Assembly: GCA_002007465.1 (NCBI GenBank)
Contig: LNAC01000137.1
Location: 2,526,026-2,590,025, forward strand
Reading direction: 5' to 3'
Length of the DNA stretch: 64,000 nt
DNA from: Ailurus styani
Lineage: Eukaryota; Chordata; Mammalia; Carnivora; Ailuridae
Positions 59,840 to 64,000 of the stretch are shown here, one piece after another (position 1 is the first letter of the stretch; every line of letters starts with the position of its first letter). The translations under genes were made by a program, and so were the position numbers. Below the pieces are notes generated by a model. It was not told where the DNA came from and ran no database searches. It saw only the letters and a program-made list of their open reading frames with translations.

Positions 59840-60535
59840 TCCTAGATCTAGACATACTGAGTTCCTGAAGTGAGATATCCTTTTTCCTAACAGGGCTACG
59901 TTTCTTCTGCCAGTAATTGAATTTTCAACTTACAAAAGTAAATAAAGATGAGGTAAAGCAAATAAAATATTCCATTAATAGTCACCTTCTTTTCTGAATG
60001 ACAGTATTTCACTATGTTCTTATTTAAAGCATTGACTGCCAACATTCTCTTCTACTCTGGCAAAAGTCCCTAGAGATCAGTTTATGTAGTTAAAAATTTT
60101 TTTTGTTTTCATCTTACCCACTTTATTTTATTTTAGTTTTTCAAGGTTTCAGAAGAGTAGAAAGGATTTATTCTTAATGAATATTGATAAATTTGATTAA
60201 AAGCACATGACAAAAAATAATAAAAAAGAAACATAGCATTTAGGTATAGATTGCCTTTATTACCATATGGCCTAATTTTTTTAGTTTGTGGGTTTGACAT
60301 TTCTAATTGTGAGTTTTTATTTATAGAGTGGTAAACAAGAGGTTTTGTTATACTCCCCATTCAGTAGACATGTTTAATATGTGCCTTGCCTAGTCTCCAA
60401 AAGTACAAATGATGTCTATTCATTATTTCCTTAGCACTGCCACATTATAGGTACTCAGAAGGGAGTTAGGATAGATGAAAAAAGAAGTGGAACAATTTCC
60501 TTTAGGAGTAGGACAGAAGATTTTTTTTTTTTTTT
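59840..60535. other. AT-rich intron, nothing recognised
   Basis: No supported feature. Confidence 0.3.
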
Positions 60536-60551
60536 AAAGAATGGTCTACAG

Positions 60552-60773
60552 GGCGCCTGGGTGGCTCAGTGGGTTAAAGCCGCTGCCTTCGGCTCAGGTC
60601 ATGATCCCAGGGTCCTGGGATCGAGGCCCGCATCGGGCTCTCTGCTCGGCAGGGAGCCTGCTTCCTCCTCTCTCCTCTCTCCTCTCTCTCTGCCTGCCTC
60701 TCTGCCGACTTGTGATCTCTCTCTCTGTGTCAAATAAATAAATAAAATCTTTAAAAAAAAAAAAAAAAAAAAA
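60552..60773 (+). repeat. Young Can-SINE
   Basis: Near-consensus with a perfect 16-bp target duplication AAAGAATGGTCTACAG (60536-60551 and 60774-60789) and an A tail of over 20 bases. Confidence 0.97.
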
Positions 60774-60789
60774 AAAGAATGGTCTACAG

Positions 60790-61200
60790 ATTAGAATCCC
60801 TGTTATGATCATTTTTACCCAAAAGTATAGTTAGCCCAAGGGAAGAATTTGAGAGCCAATTAAGATATAATCAGAAAACTAAGCTTTCTTCATACTGACG
60901 GATATATTATTTTTTCAAGCATAATTTAATTTTTAAGTTTATTGTGAGACTGGCTGGTGGAGCTCGGACATGTCTGGCAGCTTCATCTGGATTGTGAATG
61001 CTTTACAGTATTGTTTCCCAACCTTTTACATTGATTTGCATAGAAAATGGTAATATCTGTGGTGTGCTAGGGTAGACTGGAGAGAGTTTGGGCACATTTA
61101 AATGGGACTTGGTGAGGAAATTTGTTGCATTTTCTTTATGATATATATATGTATTTGAAAATAAAATCCAAAAGTTTTGGGGAGAATAGTTGTGGTAGGC
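60790..61200. other. Intron, nothing recognised
   Basis: AT-rich with a short (AT)n at 61141-61150. Confidence 0.3.
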
Positions 61201-61560
61201 ATGGAATTGTGTCACTCAAATGCCCCTTCAGGAGACCTTCCCGTGGGGAGTCTCCAGCTGCTGTACCTTCAGATACACATCCCGGCGGTTCTAGCCAGTG
61301 ACCAAACACAGTGGGGGTCCTAGCACTGGACTACTCGTGCTTGATGGGGAGCTCCTCCAGCAGGTAATTTTTTGCTTATGGACCCTGCATTGGGCCAGGA
61401 CTTTCTCCGAACAGCACTGTAGTGGGAGGTTCTCTCTATCCGCCTCTCCCTTTGCATCTCTTCTTGCGCATGTCAGAACTGCTCCTGCCTCCTCTCCCTG
61501 CCTTCCCCCAAGACATTTCTTGCACATCTGATCTGCTTTTGTGAAGACCCTAGCTGATGC
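61200..61560. other. Unidentified GC-richer segment
   Basis: Contains several CpGs (CCCGGCGG, TCCGAACAG, TCCGCC, TTGCGCA) and a CT-rich centre. A 124-codon antisense frame covers 61291-61665 with no features I recognise. It is probably an ancient repeat, but I cannot name it. Confidence 0.35.
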
Positions 61561-62062
61561 AGTAAAATACACATGAATTTGTGTAAAACTTGCAGTTAAA
61601 ATTCTTTCATATTTTAGAATGATAAATTTGAGTTTGCTTCCTTGAGTATAACTTTTGTATCTCAAGTTTTTTGCCTTGAAGTGGCTTTATGCAGTTCCTG
61701 GTCAAGATTTTGAAAAGATGTCTCCACATTCTTGTCACCATCATTAAATGGTAGCAAACGGCAGAAGGAATTCATTGCTCTTAGTCTATTTGACAGAAAC
61801 TCCTTTCTTATTGTTAATCAGGTATCAAATAATTTCAGTCTCTTTAAGTTATCTATCCTAGGCACTATCATTCTGTTACTTTTCTTTCATTGCCAAATAT
61901 GACATTGAAATTTCCTGTAGCCAATTTCAAACCCCATAACTTTTCATAGTGAATATTTCAAAATAATCATAAAACTCTTACATGGCTACAGATCTTTTAG
62001 TCTTAATAATTCTTCAGAATTCAAATTAGTACATGATTAAATATCACTAGGGAATCCCTTTT
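61560..62062. other. Intron, nothing recognised
   Basis: No supported feature. Confidence 0.3.
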
Positions 62063-62076
62063 TACTCCATACTTTT

Positions 62077-62275
62077 TTTTTTAAAGATTTTATTTATTTA
62101 TTTGACAGAAAGAGAGAGAGAGAGAGCACAAGTAGACAGAGCAGCAGGCACAGGGAGAGGAAGAAGCAGGCTCTCCGCTGAGCAGTGAGCCCGATGTGGG
62201 ACTCCATCCCAGGACCCTGGGATCATGACCTGAGCCGAAGGCAGCAGTTTAACCAACCGAGCCACCCAGGCACCC
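62077..62275 (-). repeat. Can-SINE, antisense
   Basis: Perfect target duplication TACTCCATACTTTT at 62063-62076 and 62276-62289. Confidence 0.96.
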
Positions 62276-62289
62276 TACTCCATACTTTT

Positions 62290-62926
62290 GAAACTGTCTT
62301 TTTGCTTTGAATCTTTTTTAGTATGGTTAATACATACTCTTTATTAACTCTTGTGGCCATTTCTCTTTCTTTCTGCCTAGACTTCAGTTCCTCAAGGCTT
62401 AGTTCAAATCCATATTTCAAAAACTCTGATGCTTTCCTTTGTGTGACCCAGCCTGTGTAGGAATGATTTTTTTTGAGAAATGTTTACTGAGTGCATATTC
62501 TCTGCTAGGTTCTGTGTATACAATAGTGAACAAAAAAGGAAAAGATCATCTCTGTCTTCTGTCGTACGCTGTTATGAATATGTAAGAATGATAACTCAGT
62601 GTAAGTTGTTTTTTCTCCTCTTTCTACACAATTTAGCATTTGGTTATATCAATATAATTCACATGTATACATCTATACTAACGCTAAGTATTTTGTAAAA
62701 AGAATGAAAGCCTCTTATAATTATGTTCTAAAGATCTTTTATGCCTCAAAGCGCATACTTGATTTTAACAAATGCTTATGGATTAAGAGGCTATTGAACT
62801 TTATTAATTATGGCAGAGATGAGGGGAGGACTCTCTGGACAGATCCTAAGTCAGTAGTAAAAGCAACAACAACAACCACCACCACCAAATCCCGTTTATT
62901 TATTATCCCTTGAACTTACTCTGATC
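62290..62926. other. Intron, nothing recognised
   Basis: A small (CAA)n(CCA)n run lies at 62864-62886. No gene evidence. Confidence 0.3.
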
Positions 62927-62943
62927 AGAAGAGCTATAGGGAG

Positions 62944-63133
62944 GGCGCCTGGGTGGCTCAGTGGGTTAAAGCCGCTGCCTTCGGCTCAGGTCATGATCCC
63001 AGGGTCCTGGGATCGAGGCCCACATCGGGCTCTCTGCTCAGCAGGGAGCCTGCTTTCTCCTCTCTCCTTTCTCTCTGCCTGCCTCTCTGCCTACTTATAA
63101 TCTCTCTCTCTCTGTGTGTCAAATGAATAAATA

Positions 63134-63168
<35 letters not shown>
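62944..63168 (+). repeat. Youngest-looking Can-SINE
   Basis: Perfect 17-bp target duplication AGAAGAGCTATAGGGAG (62927-62943 and 63169-63185) and an uninterrupted tail of about 29 A. Confidence 0.97.
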
Positions 63169-63171
<3 letters not shown>

Positions 63172-63227
63172 AGAGCTATAGGGAGAAGATGGAGCAATCT
63201 TCCCATTGGTCTAACTACTTGAGCCTA

Positions 63228-63392
63228 GGGCTTTGATTCTCAACTTTGGCCATTATTGGAACCACCCTGGGAGCTTACAATACTAATTCCCAAGTCCCTC
63301 ACCCTGAGTTTCTGATTTAATTGGTATGGAGTGTGGCCCGGACCAAGTGATTGTAATGTGCAGCCAAGATTGAGAACCGCTGCTTTTGGAGG
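63228..63392 (+). mobile_element. MER5-like hAT remnant
   Basis: CTTTGATTCTCAACTTTGGC at the left and GCCAAGATTGAGAACCGCTG at the right form terminal inverted repeats. ACCCTGAGTTTCTGATTTAATTGG is a family hallmark. Confidence 0.8.
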
Positions 63393-63479
63393 TAATGACA
63401 ATCCAGCAGTCTCAGTTAAAGAAATTAGCAGATGGCTTATTTTGTCTAACTGTATATAATATGTATACTGAGAGAGCCT

Positions 63480-64000
63480 GGGAACAGTGCCATCCTGGGA
63501 CTAAGGGGGACCCATAGCTCATTAAGGGAGTTGTAACTGGCCAAATCCGGGAAAATTAGAGTATCAAAATAGATAATTACAGCAATGGATTATAACTCAT
63601 TGAATAAAATAGAATTCTATTAATTTATACTCACATAGGCAAATAAATGAAGAAATTAAAAATTTGATAAGAAATGGCTTACACATATAGTCTCAAATTG
63701 AAATCCTGTAAAATATTTAATTACAGAGGTAAAAGGAAGTACAACTCAGTAATGGAAATATCTAGCAGGCACCATGTTAAATAATCAAAGTGAATATTAT
63801 CAGTACTGGAACAAATCAAAGTTGTATGCCACCTGACAGCACTTCATGAGAAAAACCATCACTTCTATCATACTCCTCCCAAAAGATTTATAACCTGGAC
63901 CTAATTATGAGGAAACATCAGGCAAACCCACACTTAGAGACATTCTACAAAGAACTGGCCTGTAATAACTTGTGCCAAGGTCATAGAAATCAAGGACAGA
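63480..64000 (+). mobile_element. Old L1ME 3' UTR, cut by window end
   Basis: ACATTCTACAAAGAACTGGCCTGTAATAAC near 63940 is shared with 50390-50430, in the same orientation. Confidence 0.65.

Noticed and set aside
57780..64000. Search for HIPK3 exon 3 (kinase C-lobe with APE motif)
   Set aside because: No frame on the + strand shows the expected continuation; the exon must lie beyond the window.

Overview
This is a eukaryotic window from an arctoid carnivore, most likely a mustelid (weasel, mink, marten or otter group). It is dominated by tRNA-Lys-derived Can-SINEs with the GGGGCGCCTGGGTGGCTCAGTGGGTTAAAGCC head and AATAAATAAAATCTTT-A(n) tail in both orientations, alongside carnivore LINE-1 3' ends and older mammalian repeats (L1M, L2, MIR, Tigger, hAT). 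The family-level placement rests on the SINE subfamily and is an inference.

Only one gene is supported: the 5' part of HIPK3 (homeodomain-interacting protein kinase 3) on the + strand. Bases 1-560 are a GC- and CpG-rich promoter with a probable non-coding first exon ending at a GTGAGT donor at 341. Intron 1 is about 28.3 kb. Coding exon 2 spans 28689-29787, exactly 1,099 nt from AG acceptor to GT donor. It holds the start codon, the N-terminal region and the first half of the kinase domain, through the DFG motif and activation-loop tyrosine. The rest of the window (29788-64000) is intron 2, and no further exon was found. Exon 2 is the exon that in human gives the abundant circular RNA circHIPK3.

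The introns are a layered record of retroposition. There are about 55 Can-SINE copies (long and short forms), six severely 5'-truncated young LINE-1 copies, and old L1M/L1ME, L2, MIR, Tigger and hAT remnants into which younger elements inserted. Noteworthy structures are: a tailless retrocopy of the 5' half of tRNA-Thr(TGU) with its own target-site duplication (13102-13180); a one-N assembly join that repeats 107 bp around a SINE (15717-16039); two sites hit twice by SINEs, giving stacked target duplications; a tail-to-tail inverted SINE pair (36937-37323); and inverted SINEs on both sides of exon 2 that could support back-splicing.

I saw no bacterial, viral or previously undescribed multi-gene system. 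Most other open reading frames in the window lie in SINEs, L1 or Tigger remnants and are not genes.
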